64,000 nt of DNA, taken from NCBI RefSeq assembly GCF_004340205.1, contig NZ_SLWB01000004.1:62001-126000 (forward strand). The letters are read 5' to 3'. Below the pieces are notes generated by a model. It was not told where the DNA came from. It worked only from the letters and a program-made list of their open reading frames with translations, and made no database searches. Source of the DNA: Acetobacteroides hydrogenigenes (GTDB lineage: Bacteria; Bacteroidota; Bacteroidia; Bacteroidales; ZOR0009). Below are positions 25,717 to 34,325 of the stretch, piece after piece. Within the stretch, counting starts at the first letter, position 1. Each line of letters starts with the position of its first letter. The translations under genes were made by a program, and so were the position numbers.

Positions 25717-26502
25717 CTATCTCTTTTCGGTAAGGTATTTCCAAAACCGCTTTGGCATGAAGTTTTGCTGCAGCTTCAGATTCTTTCGCTCCTTTATGGC
25801 GATTTCTTTAAAGAATACCTGCCAAAGGTGCTGATACTCCGCTTCGCATTCGGCAACCATCGAGGAAGACAGCCTCCCATTCTCGATGTTAAAGGTGGGC
25901 TCCTCGATGGTAATTAGCGCAACATCCTTGCCATCGAAATGAGCGCCGTAGTTACGGGCGGTATCGTAAATCACCCACGCCTGATCGTTGAAGCGATTCT
26001 TAAAGTGCGAAACTATGATTTTGAGAACATCGTACTGTGGGGCTATGGGGGCAAAGTAGGTACCATCCTTCGATTGCTCGAATCGGATAAACATCAGCAT
26101 TCGGTGAGCCTCGCGGGTTACCTTGCGCTGCATCTGCCTCACGCGAAGGATGTACCCCTCCCCCATCATCCCCGAAACATCTCGTTTAAGCTTAAAAAGC
26201 AGCTGCAGGTAGCGAAATATGTCGATCTCGGCCATGGGTACATTCGACATAAAGGCATGGTAGAGCATATCGCACGTTGCCATTCCTCCGTACTTGCAGA
26301 TGCCATTAAATACGCGCTCGCTTTTATACTCGTCCTTAACCAGGGTTATCTGCTGGCCGAAAAGCATGGATTGCGTGTCGGTTGTGATGGTTGTTGGCAG
26401 CAGCTTTTGCTCGTAAATGTCGAATACGGCCGAGAGAAGCCCTTCGAAAGTGCCATCGTACACAATGGCAACGCTGCTTTTATATGGTACCGCAGGATGC
26501 AT
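25717..26502 (-). CDS. DUF4130 / TIGR03915 putative DNA repair protein
   Basis: A 261-residue soluble protein from the ATG at 26502, two nt after the stop of the radical SAM gene; the open frame extends to 26619 but would overlap that gene. It begins with VAIVYDGTFEGLLSAVFDIYE, a strong mark of the TIGR03915 (DUF4130) family, followed by FNGICKYGG, AEIDIFRYLQLLFKLKRDV, RMLMFIRFEQSKDGTYFAPI and ending KRFWKYLTEK. The family is almost always paired with the radical SAM protein found here, and in other bacteria it is fused to a uracil-DNA-glycosylase-like domain. A role in DNA repair or modification is therefore inferred; no activity is established to my knowledge. Confidence 0.9.
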   Translation of the reverse strand: MHPAVPYKSSVAIVYDGTFEGLLSAVFDIYEQKLLPTTITTDTQSMLFGQQITLVKDEYKSERVFNGICKYGGMATCDMLYHAFMSNVPMAEIDIFRYLQLLFKLKRDVSGMMGEGYILRVRQMQRKVTREAHRMLMFIRFEQSKDGTYFAPIAPQYDVLKIIVSHFKNRFNDQAWVIYDTARNYGAHFDGKDVALITIEEPTFNIENGRLSSSMVAECEAEYQHLWQVFFKEIAIKERKNLKLQQNFMPKRFWKYLTEKR

Positions 26503-26504
26503 GG

Positions 26505-27749
26505 CTAAAATAGCGTTAGCTGTTGTGGCTTTGCGATGGCCGCATCGTGAAGGATGAGCGACTTTAGCGTACCGGGCTGATAGTCGCTCAGCAGCGCCTT
26601 GCTGGGAAGCTCGTTGCACGTCAAAAAGTACTTAGCCCGGCGCATTACCACTCCAATCTTGCGAAGGTTATCGCTGTCGAGCCGGCGGTAGCGCCGCGCC
26701 TCCACAATTAGCTTGGCCGAGCGAACCCCAATGCCGGGCACGCGCAGCAGCTGCTCGTAATCGGCCTTGTTTACGTCAACCGGAAAGATTTCGGGATGGC
26801 GAATGGCATATGCCGCCTTGGGGTCGATGTCGAGATCGAGGTTGGGGTTAAGCGTATCCACCAGCTCGTCCACATCGAAGTGGTAGAAGCGCAGCAGCCA
26901 GTCGGCCTGGTAGAGCCGATTCTCGCGCTTGAGCGGTGGTGCAGAAACGGCCGGCAACCGCTTGTCGTAGGCATTGGTTGGCAGGTAGCCCGAGTAGTAA
27001 ACGCGCTTTAGGCTTGCCCCCTTGTACAAGCCCGAGGCAAGATGAAGGATGTCCGAATCGCTTTCGCTGGTAGCGCCTACAATAACCTGCGTGCTCTGCC
27101 CTCCGGGCGTGTACGACGGCGCCTTCCGGAAGATGCGGCGCTCTTCCTTGTTCGACACAATCCTATCCTTTATGTATAGCATGGGATGGATGATGCTGGC
27201 ATGATCCTTTTCGGGGGCAAGGAACTTCAGCCCGCTATCGGTAGGTATTTCGATGTTTACGCTCATACGATCGGCGTACAAGCCTGCCTCGTTGAGCAGC
27301 TCCGGCGAGGCTCCCGGAATGGCCTTTAGGTGAATATAGCCGTTGAACTTATGCTCCAGGCGCAGCTTCTTGGCAATATTAACCAGCCGCTCCATGGTAT
27401 GATCGGGCGAAACCACCACGCCCGAGCTAAGGAAGAGCCCCTCGATGTAGTTGCGACGGTAGAAGTTTATGGTAAGGTCTACCAGCTCATCAACCGTAAA
27501 GGCGGCGCGTGGCACATCGTTAGAGCGACGGTTGATACAGTAGGCACAGTCGTATATGCACTGGTTGGTGAAGAGCACCTTTAGCAGCGAGATGCACCGC
27601 CCATCGTCGGCAAAGCTATGGCAGATACCCGCCGATAGCGCATTGCCCAAACCTCCGCTGCTGTTCTTGCGCTTGCTCCCGCTGGTGGCGCACGACACAT
27701 CGTACTTGGCCGCATTGGCCAAAATGCCTATTTTTTTAGCCAAATCCAT
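26505..27749 (-). CDS. Radical SAM putative DNA modification/repair protein (TIGR03916 type)
   Basis: A 414-residue radical SAM enzyme with the cluster motif CIYDCAYC (C64, C68, C71) following LLKVLFTNQ. N-terminal cysteines (CATSGSKRKNS, ICHSFADDGRC) may hold a second metal site. The SAM barrel runs to about 320 (FLSSGVVVSPDHTMERL, IHLKAIPGA, IEIPTDSGLKFLAPEKDH). A helix-hairpin-helix DNA-binding element follows (DVNKADYEQLLRVPGIGVRSAKLI), which supports a nucleic-acid substrate. It is first in a two-gene unit with the DUF4130 protein (two-nt gap) and divergent from an S24 repressor. The promoter (-7 box 27783-27790, TTTG about 20 nt upstream) overlaps a palindrome. Substrate and product are unknown. 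Confidence 0.92.
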   Translation of the reverse strand: MDLAKKIGILANAAKYDVSCATSGSKRKNSSGGLGNALSAGICHSFADDGRCISLLKVLFTNQCIYDCAYCINRRSNDVPRAAFTVDELVDLTINFYRRNYIEGLFLSSGVVVSPDHTMERLVNIAKKLRLEHKFNGYIHLKAIPGASPELLNEAGLYADRMSVNIEIPTDSGLKFLAPEKDHASIIHPMLYIKDRIVSNKEERRIFRKAPSYTPGGQSTQVIVGATSESDSDILHLASGLYKGASLKRVYYSGYLPTNAYDKRLPAVSAPPLKRENRLYQADWLLRFYHFDVDELVDTLNPNLDLDIDPKAAYAIRHPEIFPVDVNKADYEQLLRVPGIGVRSAKLIVEARRYRRLDSDNLRKIGVVMRRAKYFLTCNELPSKALLSDYQPGTLKSLILHDAAIAKPQQLTLF

Positions 27750-27765
27750 AGCAATAGCTGTTTAG

Positions 27766-27790
27766 TTTGCTAATATTATTGGCAAATATA
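27766..27790 (-). promoter_or_regulatory. Promoter and overlapping palindrome of the radical SAM operon
   Basis: The minus strand has TATATTTG (27790-27783). Overlapping it, 27766-27786 is a 9-3-9 palindrome with arms TTTGCTAAT and ATTGGCAAA (one mismatch), a candidate operator. Confidence 0.55.
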
Positions 27791-27828
27791 TAGCATTTAT
27801 ACGATGTTCTACAAATTTATTGCTAAAA

Positions 27829-27841
27829 CATTTGGCAAATG
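27829..27841. promoter_or_regulatory. Second palindrome, candidate operator
   Basis: CATTTGGCAAATG, a perfect 6-1-6 palindrome sharing TTGGCAAAT with the site at 27766-27786, in the divergent gap to the S24 repressor. The remaining part of this 379-nt gap (to 28128) shows nothing recognisable. Confidence 0.45.
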
Positions 27842-28128
27842 GCTAAAAAAGCTGTTAATTGGGCTTGCGTTACTGATGATGCTACGGCAGGACGACGTAA
27901 AGGCTGAGAAAGGCGCATGCTGAAGAGGCCAATAGACCTACATCCTCCGTCCAGACCAACGCCGTTAGCTCAAGAAAGGTCCACCTCGGAGTGCCCCTAA
28001 AATCTCCACATAGAAAAAGAAAGGGCCAACAAGGAGGAGGTCGCGAGCCGCCATCGAGCAGAAACGCCCTAGTTGCACTTGTAGCGATTGAGAAAAACCA
28101 AGGTGAAACGTGCTAAAACCACCACAAC

Positions 28129-28941
28129 ATGAAGATTGAAGAGTGCTTTGCATCGAACTTGAAGTACCTACGCAAGAAGCATAACCTTACGCAGGAGGAG
28201 CTTGCCGGTAGAATCGGCGCCAACCGTTCGGTAATTGGCTCGTACGAAGAGGGCCGCGCCACCCCTAAGCTGGGCGCCCTTATGCAGATTTCGTGCCTTT
28301 TTCGGATACGGATCGACGAGCTTATCTCGGTAGACTTGAGCATCACCCCCGAAGATCAGCTGAAATCATTCCGCCCCAAAATGCAGGGAACCGAGCTCAG
28401 GGTGCTTACCACCGTGGTTAACGCCAGCAACCGCGAGCAGGTTACCATTGTTCCGGTACAGGCATCGGCCGGGTACCTCGACGGCTATGCCGATATGGAG
28501 TACGTAGAGCAGCTCCCATCGTTCGAGCTGCCCATTAGCGAGATGAGCGCCGAGCGCACCTACCGCATGTTCCAGATTAAGGGCGACAGCATGCTGCCCA
28601 TACCTTCGGGATCGTACATCGTATGCGAGTACGTCGAGAACTGGATGAACGTTAAGGATGGCCAAGCCTACGTGGTGCTTACCGAAACCGAGGGCGTGGC
28701 GTTTAAGCGCCTATACAACAACATCGACGACGATGGAACCTTCCTGTTCGTATCCGACAACCCGCTATACGACCCCTACAGAGTAGGCCCACAGGACATC
28801 CTGGAGGTGTGGAAGGCCAAAGGCGTCCTCTCGTTTGCCATAGACAACGCCATAAGCGAGGAGATGAACAGCCTGAAGTCGCAAATCGCCAAGCTTACGG
28901 CCGACGTGGAGAAGCTCAAGAGCAACCTACCCGGCAGCTGA
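28129..28941 (+). CDS. LexA-like repressor: XRE helix-turn-helix plus S24 peptidase
   Basis: A 270-residue regulator. Residues 8-65 are a Cro/C1-type HTH (NLKYLRKKHNLTQEELAGRIGANRSVIGSYEEGRATP). Residues about 108-225 are an S24 autopeptidase: a cleavage-like Ala-Gly (114-115 in QASAGYLDGY), the serine S154 in KGDSMLPI and the lysine K193 in GVAFKRLY, so the self-cleaving dyad is intact. The C-terminal 30 residues form a coiled coil (MNSLKSQIAKLTADVEKLKSNL). This architecture suits RecA-stimulated derepression, as in LexA or phage CI. It is divergent from the radical SAM/DUF4130 operon, which it may control (inference). No prophage genes adjoin it, so a chromosomal regulator is more likely than a phage repressor. 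Confidence 0.9.
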   Translation: MKIEECFASNLKYLRKKHNLTQEELAGRIGANRSVIGSYEEGRATPKLGALMQISCLFRIRIDELISVDLSITPEDQLKSFRPKMQGTELRVLTTVVNASNREQVTIVPVQASAGYLDGYADMEYVEQLPSFELPISEMSAERTYRMFQIKGDSMLPIPSGSYIVCEYVENWMNVKDGQAYVVLTETEGVAFKRLYNNIDDDGTFLFVSDNPLYDPYRVGPQDILEVWKAKGVLSFAIDNAISEEMNSLKSQIAKLTADVEKLKSNLPGS

Positions 28942-29154
28942 TAGGACGGTACGACTCCTACCTCTCCCCCATCACGTTGCTACCCTTCGTGCACTATGCC
29001 GCCACGGCCCTTCGAGCCCATCGGCGGCCTTAGGTGCTGCGCGCTGCATGGTTGCTGCACCGTTGTACGCCCCTCAAACAAAATGGCGCATCCCTTGCCG
29101 AGCTGCGCCATCGTATACCGTACATGTTAACCTCCAAATCCTACTGCGGCCGTT

Positions 29155-29886
29155 CTACTTACCCTCCGCCTCCTTCTTCTCGTTTTCGCGAATGGTGGCG
29201 CGGCTCTTTATGGTAACGGCAAACGGCTCAATGGCACCGTTGATCTGCTCGATGGCGGCGGCCACCTCGGGCTCGTAGTCCGATACCGAATTGAGATACT
29301 GGAACACCTGGCTCATCGAGGAGCGTAGGCGGCGGGTAGCCTCAACGCTCGACAGGTTATCGGCACCATTAACATCCTGAATACTCTCTACGAAGTTTCC
29401 AAGATCATTCACCTCAGGCTCCATCCGTACCACCACGTCGGTAGCCCCAATGGTGGCGATATCGGCTGTTAGCGAGGGCGACTCCTTAATATCAGCGAGA
29501 AGCTGGCGCATGGTATCAACCTGAACGGGAATGCGAAACTCCTGCATGTTGTAGCCCCGGTGCCGAATGGCGGTAAGCACCCGCTCGCCTGCACTTCGTA
29601 CATTTTCGTCGCGCCGAACCGTTGCTGCGATAGCTAGCCCTTTGAGCTCCTGCAGCGAGCTGTCGCAAACATCGTCCTTGAGGTGTAGCACCTTGGTCTG
29701 CTCGGGATTGACGTTAGAGCCCACTGCCCTATCGAAATCCTTATTCGCGTCCAAAATGTTATCCACCATTTTTTGGGGAACGTGCTTGCCGGTTAGCAGC
29801 ACCATTAACCTTTTAATAACAAACGCTGCCAAAGAACCGACTTCCTTTACCTGCAGCTTACTAAGATCTAATGATAAAATTCTCAT
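29155..29886 (-). CDS. DUF6261-like protein
   Basis: A 243-residue, mostly alpha-helical soluble protein starting MRILSLDLSKLQVKEVGSL. The layout (short N-terminal strand-like LSLDLSKL, then long helices with AGERVLTAIRHRGYNM, LLADIKESPSLTADIATIG, and a C-terminal SVSDYEPEVAAAIEQINGAIEPF) resembles the Bacteroidota DUF6261 family, which has no known function and often occurs near repeats or in multiple copies. Family call moderate. It ends in a charged tail (KEKKEAEGK type). Upstream (29887-30906) lies over 1 kb without a supported gene, containing the 42-bp repeat array. Downstream 28942-29154 is empty as far as I can see. Confidence 0.65.
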   Translation of the reverse strand: MRILSLDLSKLQVKEVGSLAAFVIKRLMVLLTGKHVPQKMVDNILDANKDFDRAVGSNVNPEQTKVLHLKDDVCDSSLQELKGLAIAATVRRDENVRSAGERVLTAIRHRGYNMQEFRIPVQVDTMRQLLADIKESPSLTADIATIGATDVVVRMEPEVNDLGNFVESIQDVNGADNLSSVEATRRLRSSMSQVFQYLNSVSDYEPEVAAAIEQINGAIEPFAVTIKSRATIRENEKKEAEGK

Positions 29887-30107
29887 TGTTCTACCAATTT
29901 TTTTGTTTATAAAAATCCGTACATGGGCAACAGAACTGTTGGTATCCCCAGTACGAAAGCTTTGGGGTAGGCTTTGGAGACCTGCCTTAAAGATTAATAT
30001 TTATTTTTAATTAACAATTAAATTCATCCTTATTTTTCCAAAATCTATACTTCAACAAATTACCGCTATCATACTACTTCCTTAATTAAAAAGAACACTA
30101 ATCAACC

Positions 30108-30612
30108 GACAGTTGCTTGTCGTCGGCTTCCCGATGGCTGGAAATCGAAGACAGCTGCTTATCGTCGGCTTCCGAGCGGCTGAAAATCGAAGACAGCGGT
30201 TTGTCGTCCATTTCAGGGCGGCTGGAAATCGACGACAGCTGTTTGTCGTCCATTTCAGGGCGACTGGAAATCGACGACAGCTGTTTGTCGTCGGCTTCCG
30301 AGCGGCTAAAAATCGAAGACAGCCGCTTGTTGTCCGCCTCAGAGTGGCTGGAAATCGACGACAGCTGTTTGTCGTCCATTTCAGGGCGACTGGAAATCGA
30401 CGACAGCTGTTTGTCGTCGGCTTCCGAGCGGCTAAAAATCGAAGACAGCTGCTTGTTGTCCGCTTCAGAGCGGCTGGAAATCGAAGACAGCTGTTTGGTG
30501 CCCATCTGCCAGCACCTCCGAAGTGCACATCAATCGGCTGATGCCCATTTACCAGCTCCTAGAAATCGGCATCACTCGGCTGGTGCCCATCTGCCAGCAC
30601 CTCCGAAGTGCA
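30108..30612. repeat. 42-bp tandem repeat array (about 12 units)
   Basis: Nine units of exactly 42 bp start at 30108, 30150, 30192, 30234, 30276, 30318, 30360, 30402 and 30444; three diverged units follow from 30486 to about 30612. Most units open with GACAGCTG and contain TTGTCGTC. Across unit joints the DNA is palindromic: GACGACA / TGTCGTC, extended by GAAAT / ATTTC with one mismatch (e.g. around 30234 and 30360). Two unit types alternate (CATTTCAGGGCG or GGCTTCCGAGCGG in the middle). Because 42 is a multiple of 3, long spurious frames run through it on both strands. The gap 29887-30906 contains nothing else I can support. Confidence 0.88.
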
Positions 30613-30906
30613 CATCAATAGAGGGAATCATTTTTTCAACGACTTTTTTCTATAACACTGATTAACGATAGACTTTTATTATTACATTAGAAGCCTACTT
30701 ATAATCGTATATCTACCAGTAAGAATAGCAAATGTTTACCGTGGTGTGCCCTCGTTCGAGATGAAGATTTGAGATTATACGATTTTACGGCTGGGTTTGA
30801 CGTTCTTTATTGCCATCTGCAGCGCTGTATTGCAATAGCATTAACGCTAAACCTCTATATAGGTAAAAAGAGAACTTCAAATATTAATCTATTAAACTAG
30901 AACGTT

Positions 30907-31977
30907 ATGGAATTTAAAGAGCAGATCAAACAACTTGGAGACAAAGTTGTGAAGCTAAGAGACCAAATTCAAACAGAAGAGGCGACCAAGAGCGCTTTTA
31001 TAATGCCCTTCATACAGAGCCTCGGCTATGACATCTTTAATCCAATGGAAGTTGTTCCAGAGTATATAACCGACTATGGGGCTAAAAATATTGAAAAGGT
31101 TGACTACGCCATTCTAAAAGAAAATCAGCCTATACTTATTATTGAATGTAAAAATCATTCGGAGAACCTCGACAAGCACTACACCCAAGTACATAAGTAC
31201 TTTCATTTGACGAAAGCAAGATTTGCGCTGCTAACAAACGGTGTGCAGTACAACTTTTACACCGATTTAGATTCAACCAACAAAATGGATGAAAAACCAT
31301 TTTTCAGCTTTGACATCACAAATCCGAAGGATCAGCAAATAAAAGAGCTTTCAAAGTTTCACAAAAGCGGGTTTGATGTAAATACCATCCTCACAACAGC
31401 AAGCGAGCTGAAGTACAGCAACGCGATTAGAACTGTTTTAAGCTCAGAAATTGCCAACCCGACACCTGAGTTTGTCAAATACTTTGTCAGCCGAGTTTAT
31501 GAAGGAAAAGCAACCGAAAAGGTAATGCTGCAATTTACGGAGCTAGTAAAGAAAACCGTTGAACAAACCTTTAACGACATTGTGAGCGATCGCTTAATGA
31601 ACGCGATAAACCAAACAAAAAAAGGACCAGAGGAAAGCAGTACAGAAGCCCAACAACCTGAAAGCACAGAGAGCAAGGTAGTCACAACCGAAGACGAAAT
31701 GAATGCCTTTTACATTGTGAAGAGCATCCTAAGAACCAAAATTGACGCTTCAAGAATCTACTTTAGAGATTCTCAATCCTATTTCAGCATTATACTAGAC
31801 GACAACAACAGAAAACCAATTTGCAGGTTATGGTTTAATGGGGTTTCCAAAAAGCATATTGGCCTATTTGATGGTGAAAAGAAGGAGACAAAAGTGGAAA
31901 TAGAATCGTTGGATGATATTTACAAGTACACCGCGGAGCTTCTTAGCACAGTCTGCCACTACGATTCCGAGAAGTAA
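30907..31977 (+). CDS. HsdR N-terminal domain (PD-(D/E)XK nuclease-like) protein
   Basis: A 356-residue protein with an N-terminal nuclease fold like that of type I restriction subunit HsdR. The PD-(D/E)XK elements are seen as D66 (EKVDYAIL), E80 and K82 (ILIIECKN), preceded by FIMPFIQSLGYDIFNP, typical of the HsdR_N family. Residues about 90-130 continue it (QVHKYFHLTKARFALLTNGVQYNFY). The C-terminal half (about 245-356) holds a second domain (YIVKSILRTKID, IYFRDSQSYFSIIL, PICRLWFNG). There is no helicase part and no HsdM/HsdS, so this is a stand-alone protein. Function unknown; defence or nucleic-acid turnover are both possible. An A-rich leader precedes the ATG. Confidence 0.85.
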   Translation: MEFKEQIKQLGDKVVKLRDQIQTEEATKSAFIMPFIQSLGYDIFNPMEVVPEYITDYGAKNIEKVDYAILKENQPILIIECKNHSENLDKHYTQVHKYFHLTKARFALLTNGVQYNFYTDLDSTNKMDEKPFFSFDITNPKDQQIKELSKFHKSGFDVNTILTTASELKYSNAIRTVLSSEIANPTPEFVKYFVSRVYEGKATEKVMLQFTELVKKTVEQTFNDIVSDRLMNAINQTKKGPEESSTEAQQPESTESKVVTTEDEMNAFYIVKSILRTKIDASRIYFRDSQSYFSIILDDNNRKPICRLWFNGVSKKHIGLFDGEKKETKVEIESLDDIYKYTAELLSTVCHYDSEK

Positions 31978-32135
31978 CCAGAATACACCCCTTATAGCAT
32001 GTATTAAAGCGGTAGATTTTATATCTCCCGCTTTACTTTTTTACTACGCGGAAATCAGATTTGAGGTTATTGCTTAATTTAGCCACCCTTTTGCCATTAT
32101 CTAGGGCAAACCTCATCACAACAATAAAAAGATAT

Positions 32136-32825
32136 ATGGAAAACCTTAACGAGGATTCAGCGCCCAGCTATGTAACAGGTAGGCTTGGCTATCTAGACAT
32201 TATCACCTTCGTTCTATCGTTTTACGTTTTAATTGTCCTACTCGTAAGCACCCTATACAAGCTCCCCACCGAAGTTTCAAAGATCCTTTTTTACGCTGAC
32301 AACGCCATTTGTGTAGTATTCTTCATCGACTTTTGCTACAGGTTTTACTATGCGAAAAACAAGCTCGCATTTTTGCGTTGGGGATGGGTTGACCTTGCCT
32401 CGTGCATTCCGATGGTAGAATACCTACGAGCTGGAAGGTTGGTGCGAGTTATACGCCTTATAAGATTACTTCGAGTATTCCAGTCCAACAAAAACTTCAT
32501 AACGTATATCTTCAGGAATCGAACAAAGGGGGCATTTACCTCAATCTCCATCCTTGCCCTATTGCTCGTTATTTTTTCGGCGATAGCGATACTTCAGGTC
32601 GAGAAAGCGCCAAACAGCAACATCAAAACCGCCGAAGATGCCATTTGGTGGGCATACGTTACAATCACCACCGTGGGCTACGGCGATAAGTACCCTGTAA
32701 CTACAGAAGGTAGAATAATTGCGGCCGTCCTAATGACTGCGGGAGTCGGGCTTTTTGGTACATTTACGGCATACGTAGCTTCGTGGTTTGCGCAGCCAGC
32801 CAGCAAGCCAAGGGAAGATAAGTAG
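32136..32825 (+). CDS. Voltage-gated-type potassium channel
   Basis: A 229-residue inner-membrane channel from the ATG at 32136; 25 extra in-frame codons upstream lack support. Segments: S1 (DIITFVLSFYVLIVLLVSTLY), S2 (ADNAICVVFFIDFCYRFYY), S3 (WVDLASCIPMV), S4 with regularly spaced arginines (RAGRLVRVIRLIRLLRVFQ), S5 (SISILALLLVIFSAIAIL), the pore loop with the K+ filter TVGYGD, and S6 (AAVLMTAGVGLFGTFTAYVASWF). This is the 6-TM ion-transport fold in compact form, with no cyclic-nucleotide or RCK domain. Probably a K+ channel; gating not known. It is 158 nt after the nuclease-like gene on the same strand. Confidence 0.9.
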   Translation: MENLNEDSAPSYVTGRLGYLDIITFVLSFYVLIVLLVSTLYKLPTEVSKILFYADNAICVVFFIDFCYRFYYAKNKLAFLRWGWVDLASCIPMVEYLRAGRLVRVIRLIRLLRVFQSNKNFITYIFRNRTKGAFTSISILALLLVIFSAIAILQVEKAPNSNIKTAEDAIWWAYVTITTVGYGDKYPVTTEGRIIAAVLMTAGVGLFGTFTAYVASWFAQPASKPREDK

Positions 32826-32945
32826 CCTTTAGGTTTACACAGCATCGTATTAACAAGCACAACGACCTATGGAATTCTCCTGTTCAGGGAGGTAGGTTGC
32901 CGTTAATGATTGCATTAATTTAGTAAGAACTGAATTCTTTTGAAT

Positions 32946-33632
32946 ATGAAAAAGATTTTCATAACCACCATTCTCGCTTTCCTAGCTTTTAACATCTCGC
33001 TATTTGCCCAAGATGGCAAACAAGAGATGTTAACTACTACAGCAAAGAATAGCTCGATTTCTTTCTACCCGCTAAACCTGTTCAACATCTATGAGCCATC
33101 TATCCAGCTGGCATACGAACATGCGTTAAATAGGAAATGGGCCATTGAACTAGATGGAGGTATAATAATCAAGAGAAGCATAGTACCGTTAAAACATGAT
33201 TTGTTTACTTTCAATTCGCAAGACTTTAGCCACTCGGGATACAAGGTGAGGGTGGAAGCAAAACGATTTATTTGGACCAACGCAACAGGGAAGCACAACT
33301 TCTATGTTTCAACGGAATCATTTTACACTCATTCCATATCGAATATCTTCACCACATACGTCAATATTGGGGGCGGCGTTTTCTACGACGACTATACGGT
33401 GAATAAGGATGTTGTTGGTTTGAACTTGAAAATTGGAAAACAGTTTATGTTCAACCATTTTCTGCTCGAGCTATACGGAGGCTTGGGAGTAAGCTACCAC
33501 ATCGCCACCCACCAGTACGCCGATGATTACAGCAAACCCGATCCTGATGTCCTACAAGACTACCTATTTAGGGAAGGAAAATACTTCCAGCTAACCCTTC
33601 CCCTAAACATGAAGGTAGGATATCGGTTCTAG
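32946..33632 (+). CDS. Exported beta-barrel protein (DUF3575-like)
   Basis: A 228-residue protein from ATG 32946 (a TTG two codons earlier is unlikely). Signal peptide MKKIFITTILAFLAFNISLFAQ, then NSSISFYPLNLFNIYEPSIQLAYEHAL and alternating aromatic strands to a terminal KVGYRF, the usual end of an outer-membrane barrel. The segment GKQFMFNHFLLELYGGLGVSYH recalls DUF3575 proteins of Bacteroidota. Function unknown. It ends 29 nt before the nitroreductase gene on the same strand and could share its transcript. Confidence 0.7.
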   Translation: MKKIFITTILAFLAFNISLFAQDGKQEMLTTTAKNSSISFYPLNLFNIYEPSIQLAYEHALNRKWAIELDGGIIIKRSIVPLKHDLFTFNSQDFSHSGYKVRVEAKRFIWTNATGKHNFYVSTESFYTHSISNIFTTYVNIGGGVFYDDYTVNKDVVGLNLKIGKQFMFNHFLLELYGGLGVSYHIATHQYADDYSKPDPDVLQDYLFREGKYFQLTLPLNMKVGYRF

Positions 33633-33661
33633 TTCACATTCAACTCTAACTTAAACTCCCT

Positions 33662-34195
33662 ATGGAATTCTCAGAGCTAGTAAAGCATCGCCAAAGCGAT
33701 AGGAAGTACGCCGACCTCCCCGTTGAGCGGGAGAAGCTGCTGCAGTGCATCGAGGCGGCTCGGCTGTCGCCCTCGGCCGACAACTCGCAGCCGTGGAAGT
33801 TCGTGGTGGTAGACGACCCCGCGCTAAAGGAGCAGGTGGCCGGCTGCGCAACCGAGCTGGGCATGAATCGATTTGTCCATCAGGCACCCGTAATCGTAGC
33901 GGTGGTGGTCGAGCGGATGAACGTACTGGCCACCATTGCCAGCGCCATCAAGCGGAAGGACTTCTCGCTGCTCGACGTGGGCATAGCCGTAAACCAGCTG
34001 TGCCTGCAGGCGGCCGACCTGGGGCTTGGCACCTGCATCATCGGCTGGTTCGACGAGAAGAAGGTCAAGAAGCTGCTGCAGGTAGATAGGGGTCGGCGCA
34101 TTCCGCTGCTGGTTACCATCGGCTACTCCGAGGCCAAAACGCGCGATAAGATCCGCAAGTCCACCGAGCAGATGAGCAGCTGGAATAGGTACTAG
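33662..34195 (+). CDS. Nitroreductase family flavoprotein
   Basis: A 177-residue FMN-dependent oxidoreductase. The N-terminal MEFSELVKHRQSDRKYADLPVERE carries the FMN-phosphate-binding R-x-S-x-R pattern, followed by ARLSPSADNSQPWKFVVVDD (the SPSxxNxQPW motif). The C-terminal half has DVGIAVNQLCLQAADLGLGTCIIGWFDEKKVKKLL and LVTIGYSEA, as in the family. It lacks iron-sulfur cysteines. Reduces nitro compounds, quinones or flavins; the natural substrate cannot be predicted. Codon use appears more GC-rich than in the barrel gene before it. Confidence 0.92.
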   Translation: MEFSELVKHRQSDRKYADLPVEREKLLQCIEAARLSPSADNSQPWKFVVVDDPALKEQVAGCATELGMNRFVHQAPVIVAVVVERMNVLATIASAIKRKDFSLLDVGIAVNQLCLQAADLGLGTCIIGWFDEKKVKKLLQVDRGRRIPLLVTIGYSEAKTRDKIRKSTEQMSSWNRY

Positions 34196-34257
34196 AACAG
34201 CCATCCGCATAGCCTACTCCCGAATACGAAATCGCTTACGGCCATAGTAGCATAAAA

Positions 34258-34285
34258 AAAGAGGCTGCCGAAAGGCTGCCTCTTT
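34258..34285. terminator. Bidirectional terminator, nitroreductase / acetate transporter
   Basis: AAAGAGGC / GCCTCTTT hairpin between convergent genes. Confidence 0.75.
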
Positions 34286-34325
34286 CTATTTCTTTTCGGC
34301 AAAAGCGCCCCATCGAAGGGCTACC

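Noticed and set aside
28129-28941. S24 repressor as a prophage marker
   Set aside because: No integrase, structural or lysis genes nearby; the GH25 muramidase is 30 kb away beside PBP1A.
30108-30612. Possible CRISPR array
   Set aside because: Units are contiguous and differ by substitutions; there are no unique spacers of constant length and no cas genes. The same holds for the other arrays.
30098-30665. Long frames on both strands through the 42-bp array, with 14-residue repeats
   Set aside because: A 42-bp unit without stops stays open in several frames on both strands. No ribosome site, no -7 box and no family; the DNA-level palindromes explain the conservation better.
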